NCBI GenBank assembly: GCA_041650315.1
Contig: JBAZLJ010000001.1
Span: 248,001 to 312,000 of the forward strand
Direction: 5' to 3'
Length of the DNA: 64,000 nucleotides
Origin: JAGVYF01 sp041650315
GTDB lineage: Archaea > Nanobdellota > Nanobdellia > Woesearchaeales > JAGVYF01
How positions within the stretch are numbered: the first letter of the stretch is position 1; every line of letters begins with the position of its first letter. Positions 33,577-41,863 of the stretch are shown here, piece by piece. A program made the translations under genes and the position numbers. The notes under the pieces were generated by a model, which was not told the DNA's origin, ran no database searches, and saw nothing but the letters and a program-made list of their open reading frames with translations.

Positions 33577-34308
33577 TCAAAAGAATAATGTCATCAATAC
33601 CGCGAGAATAATCATATTGCCAAAGTCTGCGATTGATGTTGTGATAGGTATCAAGAAGTTGTTAGGGTCTTCTTCATTCTGGAATAGTATTAATCCGCCT
33701 ATAACTGATACTAAGAATAAAATTGTTATCAACACTCCTGTATCTATGAGCGCAATCATCATGATCTTTATGCTGTATTCAAGGTTCATGCCATGGCCGG
33801 AATAATCCGATATCAATAATGCAAGCCCTCCGCTCATGGCTGCAGTAATCATCGATATCAAGAACATCTGCAGGAACATTTTAACAAGGCCCTTTCTCCA
33901 AAATTCAGAATCTACTTTTTTCTGATGCAGCAATGTAGAGAATCTTGAAGAGATGACTGTTCCGTAGCTTCCGATCATGTTGTTCAAAGTTGGGAACATG
34001 ATGACCAACGGCATTATCTCCATGAACAATACTTTTATTTCTTCTAATGCAAGTCCACCAAGAGAGCTCAATAGGCAAGCAAATGCTAATATACCTATAC
34101 TTTCCATGATTATGACTTTGATTATATGCGAATGAGGGCCATATTCCTTAATGTAGAATAATGTTTTTTTAGAAATGTTATATTTGGTGTGGACTTTGTT
34201 CAGGATAGGGTGGTGCTTATGTCTTTTTATCTTAGTCACATTAAGAATATGTTTCTGGAAAAGCCTTTTCTTTTCGTAGTTCCAAAGATGATTATAGTAT
34301 TCTTTCAT
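33577..34308 (-). CDS. MgtE-like divalent cation transporter, subunit/half 2
   Basis: 243 residues. After a 60-residue cytoplasmic stretch come five membrane helices with the MgtE-type signatures FPTLNNMIGSYGTVISSRFS and NEEDPNNFLIPITTSIADFG. It lacks the N and CBS regulatory domains of bacterial MgtE. It follows directly (1 nt) on a second MgtE-like gene whose signatures are complementary, so the pair probably makes one heteromeric Mg2+ or other divalent transporter. Confidence 0.82.
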   Translation of the reverse strand: MKEYYNHLWNYEKKRLFQKHILNVTKIKRHKHHPILNKVHTKYNISKKTLFYIKEYGPHSHIIKVIIMESIGILAFACLLSSLGGLALEEIKVLFMEIMPLVIMFPTLNNMIGSYGTVISSRFSTLLHQKKVDSEFWRKGLVKMFLQMFLISMITAAMSGGLALLISDYSGHGMNLEYSIKIMMIALIDTGVLITILFLVSVIGGLILFQNEEDPNNFLIPITTSIADFGNMIILAVLMTLFF

Positions 34309-34309
34309 T

Positions 34310-34852
34310 TTATAAGATTAATAATGCGACCAATAATGATAGTATGCCCACCACATCGCCAACTGCTGTTATAAACGGCCCTATTATGTTGTTAGGGTCA
34401 TGGCCTTTCTTGAAAAGATATAATATAGATACGAGCGTTAATGGAATTTCGATACCATTCGATATGATTCCGGCTATCAATGGTATGATTATGATTGTGG
34501 GATAGTATAATCCCATCAAGTAATAATTGAATGTGAATGCTATCAATCCTAGCATAATAGATACTAAGATTCCTAGGAGGAATGAGGCTATAATATTTCC
34601 TTTGATTATCTTGGTCTTCATTCGGTTAGGTTTTATTATATGCAGGAATAGTCCCGAAGTTATTCTTGATGAGAAAGACCCAGCTATGTTGTTGCGCATT
34701 TCCAAGAAACCTGGAATCATTATGAGCATGCCAGGGATTATAAGAAGATTATCTTCATATATGGCTAATATAGTGCCAGCTATAATTCCGCCTATTATGC
34801 TGAACATCTGAGTGCCTAATATTTCAGTGAAATCTTTATCAAAAAATGCCAT
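34310..34852 (-). CDS. MgtE-like divalent cation transporter, subunit/half 1
   Basis: 180 residues with five membrane helices. Signatures GFLEMRNNIAGSFSSRITSG and GHDPNNIIGPFITAVGDVVG are close to the MgtE/SLC41 membrane domain. No cytosolic gating domain is present. First gene of the pair. Without the CBS sensor, control by Mg2+ must differ from bacterial MgtE. The AT-rich 155 bp upstream contains a tandem 10-bp repeat (TAACATAATA at 34961-34970 and 34971-34980). Confidence 0.85.
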   Translation of the reverse strand: MAFFDKDFTEILGTQMFSIIGGIIAGTILAIYEDNLLIIPGMLIMIPGFLEMRNNIAGSFSSRITSGLFLHIIKPNRMKTKIIKGNIIASFLLGILVSIMLGLIAFTFNYYLMGLYYPTIIIIPLIAGIISNGIEIPLTLVSILYLFKKGHDPNNIIGPFITAVGDVVGILSLLVALLIL

Positions 34853-35007
34853 CTGTAAATATACTGAATTCTATAATATATTAATGTTTTGAATATGCAT
34901 ATTGATTTTATTGATTACAAATATTTATATATTGAAACTGCCTGAATTTAGATGTATTAATAACATAATATAACATAATATATTATAATTATAGGGTGTG
35001 ATAGAAT

Positions 35008-35358
35008 ATGCCAAAAACAATAATGGTTGTTGATGATGAGCCGGATATCCGCGCTACAGTAAAAACAGTTCTTGAGAAGAATGGTTTCAAAGTCATTACC
35101 GCAGTAAATGGCGATGATTGCCTTGATAAGCTGAAGAAAGAGAAACCTGATCTGATACTTCTTGACATAATGATGCCGGGGACTCCTGTCAAAGAGATTG
35201 TGCCTAAGATTAAGGGCAAAATCGCATATCTGACTGTTGTCAGAGTGACTGAAGCGGAGAAAGAGCAACTTTTGAAAAATAAGAATATAGTAGATTTCAT
35301 ACAGAAGCCTTTCGATATCAAAGACTTAGTGAAAAGAGTGACTAAATTAACTTCATGA
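35008..35358 (+). CDS. CheY-like response regulator receiver
   Basis: 116 residues, one receiver domain. Acidic pocket VVDDEPD, phospho-accepting Asp in LILLDIMMPG (residue about 54), and Lys in FIQKPFD; the conserved Thr/Ser switch region is VVRVTEAE. There is no output domain. It is first in a signalling operon, preceded by GGTGTGAT and coupled by ATGA to a KaiC-like adaptor. It probably takes phosphate from the histidine kinase two genes on. Confidence 0.92.
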   Translation: MPKTIMVVDDEPDIRATVKTVLEKNGFKVITAVNGDDCLDKLKKEKPDLILLDIMMPGTPVKEIVPKIKGKIAYLTVVRVTEAEKEQLLKNKNIVDFIQKPFDIKDLVKRVTKLTS

Positions 35359-35897
35359 GATTGGTTGAAATGGATATTACTAAAGAATTGAAGGACAATC
35401 AGGTTGTGCTTTTGCTAGTTGAGGGATTGGAGTACAATGATCTTTCTTTGAAAGTGGCTAAAGAACTTTTCGGCAAGAAAGTGTGCTATGTGACTCTGAA
35501 CAAGACGTGCCCTTCGATTATCGAGAACTTTTCGAAAGCGAATATAAAAACTAAGGGTGTGACGTTTGTTGATGCAATTTCCAAAACTATTACCGGCAGG
35601 CCTAAGGCAGTTGACTCTTGCATGTATCTCAGTTCGCCAGGAGCATTGACTGAGTTGTCAATAGCAATCACTGAATTCATAAGGGAAGGATATGATTATA
35701 TCATCTTTGATTCATTGACTAATTTGCTGATATACCAGGGCAAAGGGCCTGTCGCTAAATTCGTCGCTAATCTGATCACTAAGATAAAAGCCAGCAAGAC
35801 TCGCGCTGTGTTTTATGCACTTAAAGTCGATCAGCATCAAGAGCTTATACAGGAAGCGTCCATGTTTGTAGATAAAGTTGTGGATGCGAGCAAATAA
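35355..35897 (+). CDS. Walker-less KaiC/RecA-fold signalling protein (DUF7504-like)
   Basis: 180 residues, RecA-like fold without a P-loop (VVLLLVEGLEYNDLSLKVAKE in its place). SCMYLSSPGALTELSIAITEF and YIIFDSLTNLLIY correspond to Walker B and neighbouring strands. It is a paralogue of 10708-11271. It starts in the receiver stop codon (ATGA) and overlaps the kinase gene, so it belongs to this phosphorelay, probably as a docking or output component. Confidence 0.7.
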   Translation: MRLVEMDITKELKDNQVVLLLVEGLEYNDLSLKVAKELFGKKVCYVTLNKTCPSIIENFSKANIKTKGVTFVDAISKTITGRPKAVDSCMYLSSPGALTELSIAITEFIREGYDYIIFDSLTNLLIYQGKGPVAKFVANLITKIKASKTRAVFYALKVDQHQELIQEASMFVDKVVDASK

Positions 35898-38124
35898 TCT
35901 CAATCATATCAGTATCGGGAAAGATTTTGTTTCCCATAATCAGTTTAACATGAAAGAGCAACCGAAAAAAGAGGGAGTTGATTCAAGTAGGTCTTTTTCT
36001 AGATTTTATTTCAGCAAATTGAATATTAAATTATTCATGATAGCTTTCATGTTTTTAATTCTCGCAATATCTTCTTTTGGGATAGTCATCTATTATGTGG
36101 TCATTGATTCATTGAGTTTTCAGATACAATCTGAATTAGAATTGGCGGCCACTTTGACTTCCAATCATGTAATAACCTATTTCGATGAAAAGACTGAGCT
36201 TATCAAGCTGATAACCAGTAGAACGCAGTTGAGGCGGGATTTGAATAATTATATTTCTGCTCCGAATCAGGATTTATACAATGAGATTGTGCTAAAACTT
36301 AAGGATTCTAAAGGGTCGATTGAGGAAATACAAAATCTTTGCTTCATCAATATGGGAGGCATTGTAGATGCCTGCAGTGATAATAGTATCACCGGAACTG
36401 ATTTTTCTCAAGAAAGATTTTTTTCACAAGGCAAAATTTCAGAAGGCAGTTATTTCTTTAAAAATTCAGGCAATTGGAATATTGTGATTTCCGGTCCGAT
36501 ATATGAAAATAATCAGATATTGGGCGTCGTAATAGTAGTGTATGGTTTGCAAGAGCTTGGTGATATCATCACAGAAAGAGCTGGATTAGGGGAGACTGGT
36601 GAAGTATTGATTGCATTCAATGATAATAATGGGCAGACCATATATCCTTTGCCAAGGCGTTTTGAGAATGATGCGGTATCTATGAATTTTGTGGGATTAC
36701 CGATGCAAGCTGCTCTAAATAAAGAATCTACTTTTTTTAAGAAAACCTATGATTACAGGGATGTGCAGGTGATTGCGGCTACTAAATATATTGACAGCGT
36801 TAAATTAGGATTGGTATCAAAAATAGATTATGCTGAAGCCATTCTGCCGGTACGTGACAGACTTATTATTCTTTTCGTCAGAGTTAGCTTAATCTTAGTT
36901 CTGGTCTTGACATTGCTTTTCTTTTTAATATCTCTACGTATAATTAAACCTATACATGAGTTGATATCCGCTGCTGAAAGGTTGAAGAACAATGATTTCA
37001 AAGTTCATTTGAATATCAAGACTGATGATGAGCTTGAGCAGTTAGCGGGGACTTTTAATACTACTGCAGAGATACTTGATAATCTTGAGAATGAAAGAAA
37101 ACAGATTGATAAGGCGAAGACTGAGTTCTTGTCAATCACGTCGCATGAATTGCGAAGTCCGATGACGCCGATGAGGGCGCAATTGCAAATGGTGCTCGGT
37201 GATTATTTCGGGAAACTTAATGCTGAACAGAGGAATGCGCTTGAGATTGTGCTGAACAATACTGAACGTCTTGACAAGATAATCGTCGATTTCCTTGAGA
37301 TCTCGCGTATTGAGGCTGCTCGTTTGAAATTCAATTTCGTGAAAGCTGATTTAACTAAAATGATAAATCTTGTTGTTGAAGAAGTTAAATCATTTATGCC
37401 TGAGAAGAAACTTCGGATTGAGTTGGATGTCGGCAGATTGCCCATTATTGAATGCGATCCTGACCGTGTATCACAAGTACTGCGTAATCTTTTGACAAAT
37501 TCTATTAAATTCTCGCATCAGAACGGGCGTGTTTTAGTGTCTGTGAAGCACACAGATGGAATGATTCAGTTTAGCGTGAAAGATGAGGGTGTAGGCATAT
37601 CCGAGAAAGATCAGAAGCATCTTTTCGAGCCGTTCTTCCAAGTCGAGAATATGTATCAGCATAAATCCGGCGGTACTGGTCTAGGGCTTGCTATCTGTAA
37701 GGGCATTGTAGAGAGTCAGAACGGGAGGATTTGGCTTGTTTCTCAAGAAGGCAAAGGAACTGTTTTTAATTTCACTGTGCCGTTGAAACCAGTGCATGAG
37801 ATTAAGGCCATAAAGATTTTGTTCTCGAACGGACAGAAGACGGATGAGCTCGTCAAAAATTTATTTATTGAATATATCGGGCCATTAGGTGAACGTGAAT
37901 TCGAGGAATTGCAGAAAAGCAAAGGGATTACTTATGAATCTGTGCATCAATATATATCGGATTTAGCCAAGAAAGGAATACTTATGAAAGAGAATTCCGA
38001 AGAATTTAAAAGCAAGATTGCTATGGTATTTGGCAGAGAAGAAAAAGAGGTTAAGAAATTGAAAAAGAAAGAGAGATTGACTTTGCCTCAACAGGAGGTA
38101 GCTGAGTTTTTCAGCAAAAACTAA
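35884..38124 (+). CDS. Sensor histidine kinase (dCache-HAMP-HisKA-HATPase) with C-terminal winged helix
   Basis: About 746 residues. One membrane helix near residue 50 is followed by an extracellular dCache-like sensor to about residue 315, then a second helix, HAMP, and dimerisation/phospho-acceptor SITSHELRSPMTPMRAQ. The ATPase has N-box NLLTNSIKFS, KDEGVGI and GGTGLGLAICKG. A 90-residue tail contains a winged-helix-like segment (GEREFEELQKSKGITYESVH), unusual for a kinase. The start is uncertain: ATG 35884 overlaps the previous gene by 14 nt and ATG 35950 is also possible; neither has a good ribosome site. It probably phosphorylates the CheY-like protein of the same operon. Confidence 0.9.
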   Translation: MRANNLNHISIGKDFVSHNQFNMKEQPKKEGVDSSRSFSRFYFSKLNIKLFMIAFMFLILAISSFGIVIYYVVIDSLSFQIQSELELAATLTSNHVITYFDEKTELIKLITSRTQLRRDLNNYISAPNQDLYNEIVLKLKDSKGSIEEIQNLCFINMGGIVDACSDNSITGTDFSQERFFSQGKISEGSYFFKNSGNWNIVISGPIYENNQILGVVIVVYGLQELGDIITERAGLGETGEVLIAFNDNNGQTIYPLPRRFENDAVSMNFVGLPMQAALNKESTFFKKTYDYRDVQVIAATKYIDSVKLGLVSKIDYAEAILPVRDRLIILFVRVSLILVLVLTLLFFLISLRIIKPIHELISAAERLKNNDFKVHLNIKTDDELEQLAGTFNTTAEILDNLENERKQIDKAKTEFLSITSHELRSPMTPMRAQLQMVLGDYFGKLNAEQRNALEIVLNNTERLDKIIVDFLEISRIEAARLKFNFVKADLTKMINLVVEEVKSFMPEKKLRIELDVGRLPIIECDPDRVSQVLRNLLTNSIKFSHQNGRVLVSVKHTDGMIQFSVKDEGVGISEKDQKHLFEPFFQVENMYQHKSGGTGLGLAICKGIVESQNGRIWLVSQEGKGTVFNFTVPLKPVHEIKAIKILFSNGQKTDELVKNLFIEYIGPLGEREFEELQKSKGITYESVHQYISDLAKKGILMKENSEEFKSKIAMVFGREEKEVKKLKKKERLTLPQQEVAEFFSKN

Positions 38125-38876
38125 TGGCAGAATTATCATTATATTTAGCTAATCTAACAGGTATATTCTCTATAATCACAGCTATACTAGGGATACGCCT
38201 TATTCTGGCTATTCTTTCTAAGAAGAAGAGTCCTATCCAAAGAACAATTCATATCATATTTGGATTATTAGTGATAAGTTTTATATCATGGGCTTCAGCT
38301 GAGACGATATGGGCAATTTTATCTATTATGGGAATAGATCCGGCATTCGGAATTGCCGAATACTTTTATTTATTCGGTTATTTATGCTCCGCAATAGCTT
38401 TAATCTATTTCGCTAAAATAAATCTTTCCCATTCAGCTTTTGAAGAGATTTTCTCAGTTTCTGTAATCGGTGGCTTGTTCATATTATTCGCGTTATTCTC
38501 AGTAAACTTTGTAGTCTCGGGTTATGTGGAGAAATTGCCGGCATTAGAGATGTTTCTAAGCTATTTTTATCCAATAGGTAGCGCTATTTTATTTGCGCTT
38601 TCTTCAACTGTGTATATTTTCTTTCGTAAGATAAAAATTATTGAGATACCATTGATTCTCATAGCTGCGGGATACATATTCAATTTTGTAGGGGATCTTG
38701 GATATACATATTATTCATTGAGAGAAATTTATGGCACAATAGGCATAATTTCAGATATTTGTTTTATGATTCAATATCTTTTAGTAGCTAAGGCATTCTG
38801 CTTATTAATATCATCATTATCAAATGGAAATTGCGGATTCAATATAAAATCAAAGACTAAAAATGAAACAGAATGA
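38124..38876 (+). CDS. Seven-helix membrane protein of a signalling operon
   Basis: 250 residues, about seven membrane helices, a hydrophilic tail (NIKSKTKNETE). It starts in the kinase stop (TAATG) and overlaps the next gene by 14 nt. The layout resembles membrane sensor modules such as MASE-type domains without an attached output. It may be a sensor or scaffold for the kinase. No named family recognised. Confidence 0.6.
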   Translation: MAELSLYLANLTGIFSIITAILGIRLILAILSKKKSPIQRTIHIIFGLLVISFISWASAETIWAILSIMGIDPAFGIAEYFYLFGYLCSAIALIYFAKINLSHSAFEEIFSVSVIGGLFILFALFSVNFVVSGYVEKLPALEMFLSYFYPIGSAILFALSSTVYIFFRKIKIIEIPLILIAAGYIFNFVGDLGYTYYSLREIYGTIGIISDICFMIQYLLVAKAFCLLISSLSNGNCGFNIKSKTKNETE

Positions 38877-41157
38877 ACAAATAATCGGCGGATTGATTGG
38901 GATTGTTTTTGTCGCAGCTATCTTAGTTATGATTGGATGGATATTCGGAGTAGATACTCTAAAAAGCATTGTTCCCGGTTTCGTGACAATGAAGTTCTCC
39001 ACAGCAGTCGCGTTCTTAATAGTGGGATTAATATTGCTGGGAATGTCAAATTTATTAGATATATCTTATTTGTATAAAGGCGTATTTTTCTTTTCAACAC
39101 TATTATTGATATTCATGGGATATATGCTGGTAACTTCTCTATTGGGTTTAACTAGCGGCATCGAAAATCTAGTTGTGGAAGAAGCAGCAGGTGCATTGAA
39201 AACCAGCAAGCCCGGCATGCCTTCGGCAGCGACCATGCTTAATTTCGTTCTTATCGCAGTCGCTGGACTGATTTCATTATCTTCATATAAACAGAAGGGA
39301 TTCAGAATAATTTCTGTGATTGTCGGATTATTGGGTGTAAGCAGTGTGCTAGGATATATCTCAAACAGCCCTTCATTGTATTTCTATATCGAAGGGATTA
39401 GCTCTGCGATGGCGCTTCATACGGCTTTCTTATTCGTGTTCATAGGGATTGCCATATATCTTCTTTCAGGACTAGTTTCTGAGAAAAATAATATACAGAT
39501 AGGCACTGAGATTTTCTTAGGGTTCTTTTCAATTGTAGTATTGATGGTATTCATGATAGGATTGAGCTCTCAGATCAATACTCAGAGGCTTGAGAATACT
39601 CAGATGATAAGGGATGTCGAAGCTCCTTTGGAACTGATGGTTGAACAAGTCAGGGGGTATGATGCCATACTCACTAGTGCTGCACACGAATCTTTATTGC
39701 ATGCACAAAAAGGCGAATTCAATTATGCTAGGCAGCATAAAGTCAAATATGATGAAACCAGCGCTAAATTGGATACCCTTCTTAAGTTCAATGCCCCAAA
39801 GCTGCTTGCAAAAAGTTTTAGACCGCAGATTGATAAGGATAAAGTAATCGAGATATTGAATGAACTGGATATTGTGAATATTGAATTGGTTGATTTAGAG
39901 ATGCGTGCATTTGAAGCTATCGAGAATAAGGACACCGAATCGGCATATTCATTGATTGTTTCTGAACAATACTCTGAATCTAAGGAAAGGCTTGTTAATT
40001 TATACAATGAATGGGTAGCAATTGAAATAAGAACGACTTCTGAGCTTAGAGCTAAGATTATAGATGAATCCAATCAGTTAGATTCGCTTAATTTTTATTT
40101 TTCAATAATTGTAGTGATATTCGCATTGATATTCTCGATATTCATGACATTGTCTTTAACCAGGCCTATCAAAAGATTGGAAAATGAAGTGATTGAGATA
40201 TCTAAAGGAAAACTGGATCTGCAACTTAGTAAAAGCAATCTTGAAGAAGTGCAAAATTTATCTGATTCATTGAGCAGGATATTGGCTACCATGAAGCTTG
40301 CTGTACTTAGGACCGGACTAACTAAAGCTGAACTTGGTTTTGAGGAAATTGTGAAGGCGAAGGAAGAAATTGAAAAAAAATATAAGATATTGTTTGACGT
40401 TTCTCAGGATGCGATTATGACTATTGCGCCGCCTAAATGGAATTTCACTTCTGGAAATCCTGCGACTTTGAAAATGTTTAACATCAATAGTGAGAAGCAG
40501 TTGGCATTATTGAATCCAGCAGAATTATCTCCTGAAAGGCAACCTGATGGCCAGCTTTCATCAGCAAAAGCTAAAAAGATGATTGATATTGCCGTGAAAA
40601 AAGGTTCTAATTTCTTTGAATGGACGCATAAGAGATACAAAGGCGAGAATTTCGCAGCCAATGTTTTGTTGAGCAAAGTCAATGAGGACGGGGAAACCTA
40701 TCTCCAAGCTACTGTGAGAGATTTATCTAATACAATAATCGGAGAACAGAAATTTAAAATACTCATAGAGAGTATGGATGATGCAGTTTATTTGCACGGA
40801 TTTGAACCTGACGGAAAGCCTACTAATTTCATCGATGTCAATTCTGCGGCATGCAAGAGGATGGGTTATACTCGCGCAGAATTCCTTAAGATGAGTCCTA
40901 TGAAATTGGATTCGCCTAAAGGTGCAAAGAACATACCTAAAATAATGAAAATTTTGTTATCCACTGGCAAAGCATTGTTTGAAGGAGAGCATATCACTAA
41001 GAAAGGTAAGACAATACCTGTCGAGATAAATAGCAGTATCTTGAATATCGCAGGGAAGAAGTATGTGCTTTCTATCGCGAGAGACATCTCTGGGCGTAAA
41101 TCCGGCGGATATATCAAGCTGAATACTAACGGAAGAACTGAAAAGTATATGATGTGA
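38863..41157 (+). CDS. Membrane sensor protein with HAMP and two PAS domains, no kinase
   Basis: 764 residues. Residues 1-210 form a multi-helix MASE-like membrane region, and about 235-410 an extracellular four-helix bundle (EAPLELMVEQVRGYDAILTS). A helix, HAMP (LTRPIKRLENEVIEISKG) and two PAS domains follow (ILFDVSQDAIMTI near 505, ILIESMDDAVYLHG near 640). It ends after the second PAS with a short tail and has no kinase, cyclase or methyl-accepting domain. It may pass signals to the neighbouring kinase or bind a ligand such as haem. Followed 4 nt later by hemerythrin. Confidence 0.8.
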   Translation: MKQNEQIIGGLIGIVFVAAILVMIGWIFGVDTLKSIVPGFVTMKFSTAVAFLIVGLILLGMSNLLDISYLYKGVFFFSTLLLIFMGYMLVTSLLGLTSGIENLVVEEAAGALKTSKPGMPSAATMLNFVLIAVAGLISLSSYKQKGFRIISVIVGLLGVSSVLGYISNSPSLYFYIEGISSAMALHTAFLFVFIGIAIYLLSGLVSEKNNIQIGTEIFLGFFSIVVLMVFMIGLSSQINTQRLENTQMIRDVEAPLELMVEQVRGYDAILTSAAHESLLHAQKGEFNYARQHKVKYDETSAKLDTLLKFNAPKLLAKSFRPQIDKDKVIEILNELDIVNIELVDLEMRAFEAIENKDTESAYSLIVSEQYSESKERLVNLYNEWVAIEIRTTSELRAKIIDESNQLDSLNFYFSIIVVIFALIFSIFMTLSLTRPIKRLENEVIEISKGKLDLQLSKSNLEEVQNLSDSLSRILATMKLAVLRTGLTKAELGFEEIVKAKEEIEKKYKILFDVSQDAIMTIAPPKWNFTSGNPATLKMFNINSEKQLALLNPAELSPERQPDGQLSSAKAKKMIDIAVKKGSNFFEWTHKRYKGENFAANVLLSKVNEDGETYLQATVRDLSNTIIGEQKFKILIESMDDAVYLHGFEPDGKPTNFIDVNSAACKRMGYTRAEFLKMSPMKLDSPKGAKNIPKIMKILLSTGKALFEGEHITKKGKTIPVEINSSILNIAGKKYVLSIARDISGRKSGGYIKLNTNGRTEKYMM

Positions 41158-41161
41158 TAAT

Positions 41162-41563
41162 ATGAAGAAGATAATATGGACTACTAAACTCGCAATCGGA
41201 ATTGATGAAATAGATAATCAGCATAAGCAATTCATCAAGATATTGAACACTTGCTGTACTCCCAAAAACATAGATTCACAGAAATTGAAAGAAATCTTTT
41301 CCGAATTGATTGAATTCGTAAGGGTTCATTTTTCTACAGAAGAAAAATATTTCGAGAAATGGGAATATCCCTATGCTCAAGAGCATATGATTGAGCATGA
41401 AAAACTGATAATAAATACGTTGAAATACCAGATGAAGTTTGAGAAGATTGGGGGTAAAGTTGTCCCTGAACTTTTGAAATTCTTGGAAGATTGGTTTGAG
41501 AATCATTTGAAGAAGCATGATTTCAAATACAGGGATTATTTTATAGAGAAAGGTTTCATTTAG
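41162..41563 (+). CDS. Bacteriohemerythrin
   Basis: 133 residues with all seven di-iron ligands: His21 (DNQHKQF), His56 and Glu60 (HFSTEE), His75 and His79 (HMIEH), His115 and Asp120 (HLKKHD). It binds O2 reversibly at a non-haem di-iron centre. As the last gene of a sensor operon it suggests that O2 or a related oxidant is the signal, or that it protects or supplies an O2-sensitive partner. Length is typical of the stand-alone form. Confidence 0.94.
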   Translation: MKKIIWTTKLAIGIDEIDNQHKQFIKILNTCCTPKNIDSQKLKEIFSELIEFVRVHFSTEEKYFEKWEYPYAQEHMIEHEKLIINTLKYQMKFEKIGGKVVPELLKFLEDWFENHLKKHDFKYRDYFIEKGFI

Positions 41564-41570
41564 TTCTGAT

Positions 41571-41817
41571 GGGCTCTGTAGAAAATCTCGTTATCACACA
41601 AGAACTGCTATGCAGTTCTGTGCACAGAAGCACTTTGTGCTTCTTGTGCTCGCCACCAACAGCAATTTGACCTTGCTAGGTCAATTCTCAAATAATGTTT
41701 GAGAAAATGTTGCTATTTCAAAAGTGAGGGTGCTATATCGTCATAGACTTCTATAACGCACTTGATGTTAGAATTGAGAACATTTTGAGAAGGTTGGTGG
41801 ACTTTTCTACAAAGCCA
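41571..41817. mobile_element. Miniature inverted-repeat element, family 2 (247 bp)
   Basis: Ends GGCTCTGTAGAAAA (41572-41585) and the complement of 41803-41816 (GGCTTTGTAGAAAA) match at 13 of 14. A 7-bp repeat TTCTGAT flanks it (41564-41570 and 41818-41824). Inner CCACCAAC and GTTGGTGG form a second inverted pair. The ends resemble those of IS6-type insertion sequences, but assignment needs a database. It contains one two-hairpin module and no ORF. It occupies most of the 300-bp gap between hemerythrin and the U32 gene. Confidence 0.82.
41598..41649 (-). repeat. Two-hairpin module, copy 3
   Basis: 52 nt: AGAACTGC/GCAGTTCT stem, linker GTGCACA, then GAAGCAC/GTGCTTC. Against copy 2 two base pairs change on both sides (G-C to A-T and T-A to C-G), leaving the stem perfect. 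Confidence 0.75.
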
Positions 41818-41863
41818 TTCTGATACAAAGTCTTATAAATAATCTATATTCTCTAGTAGCTAT

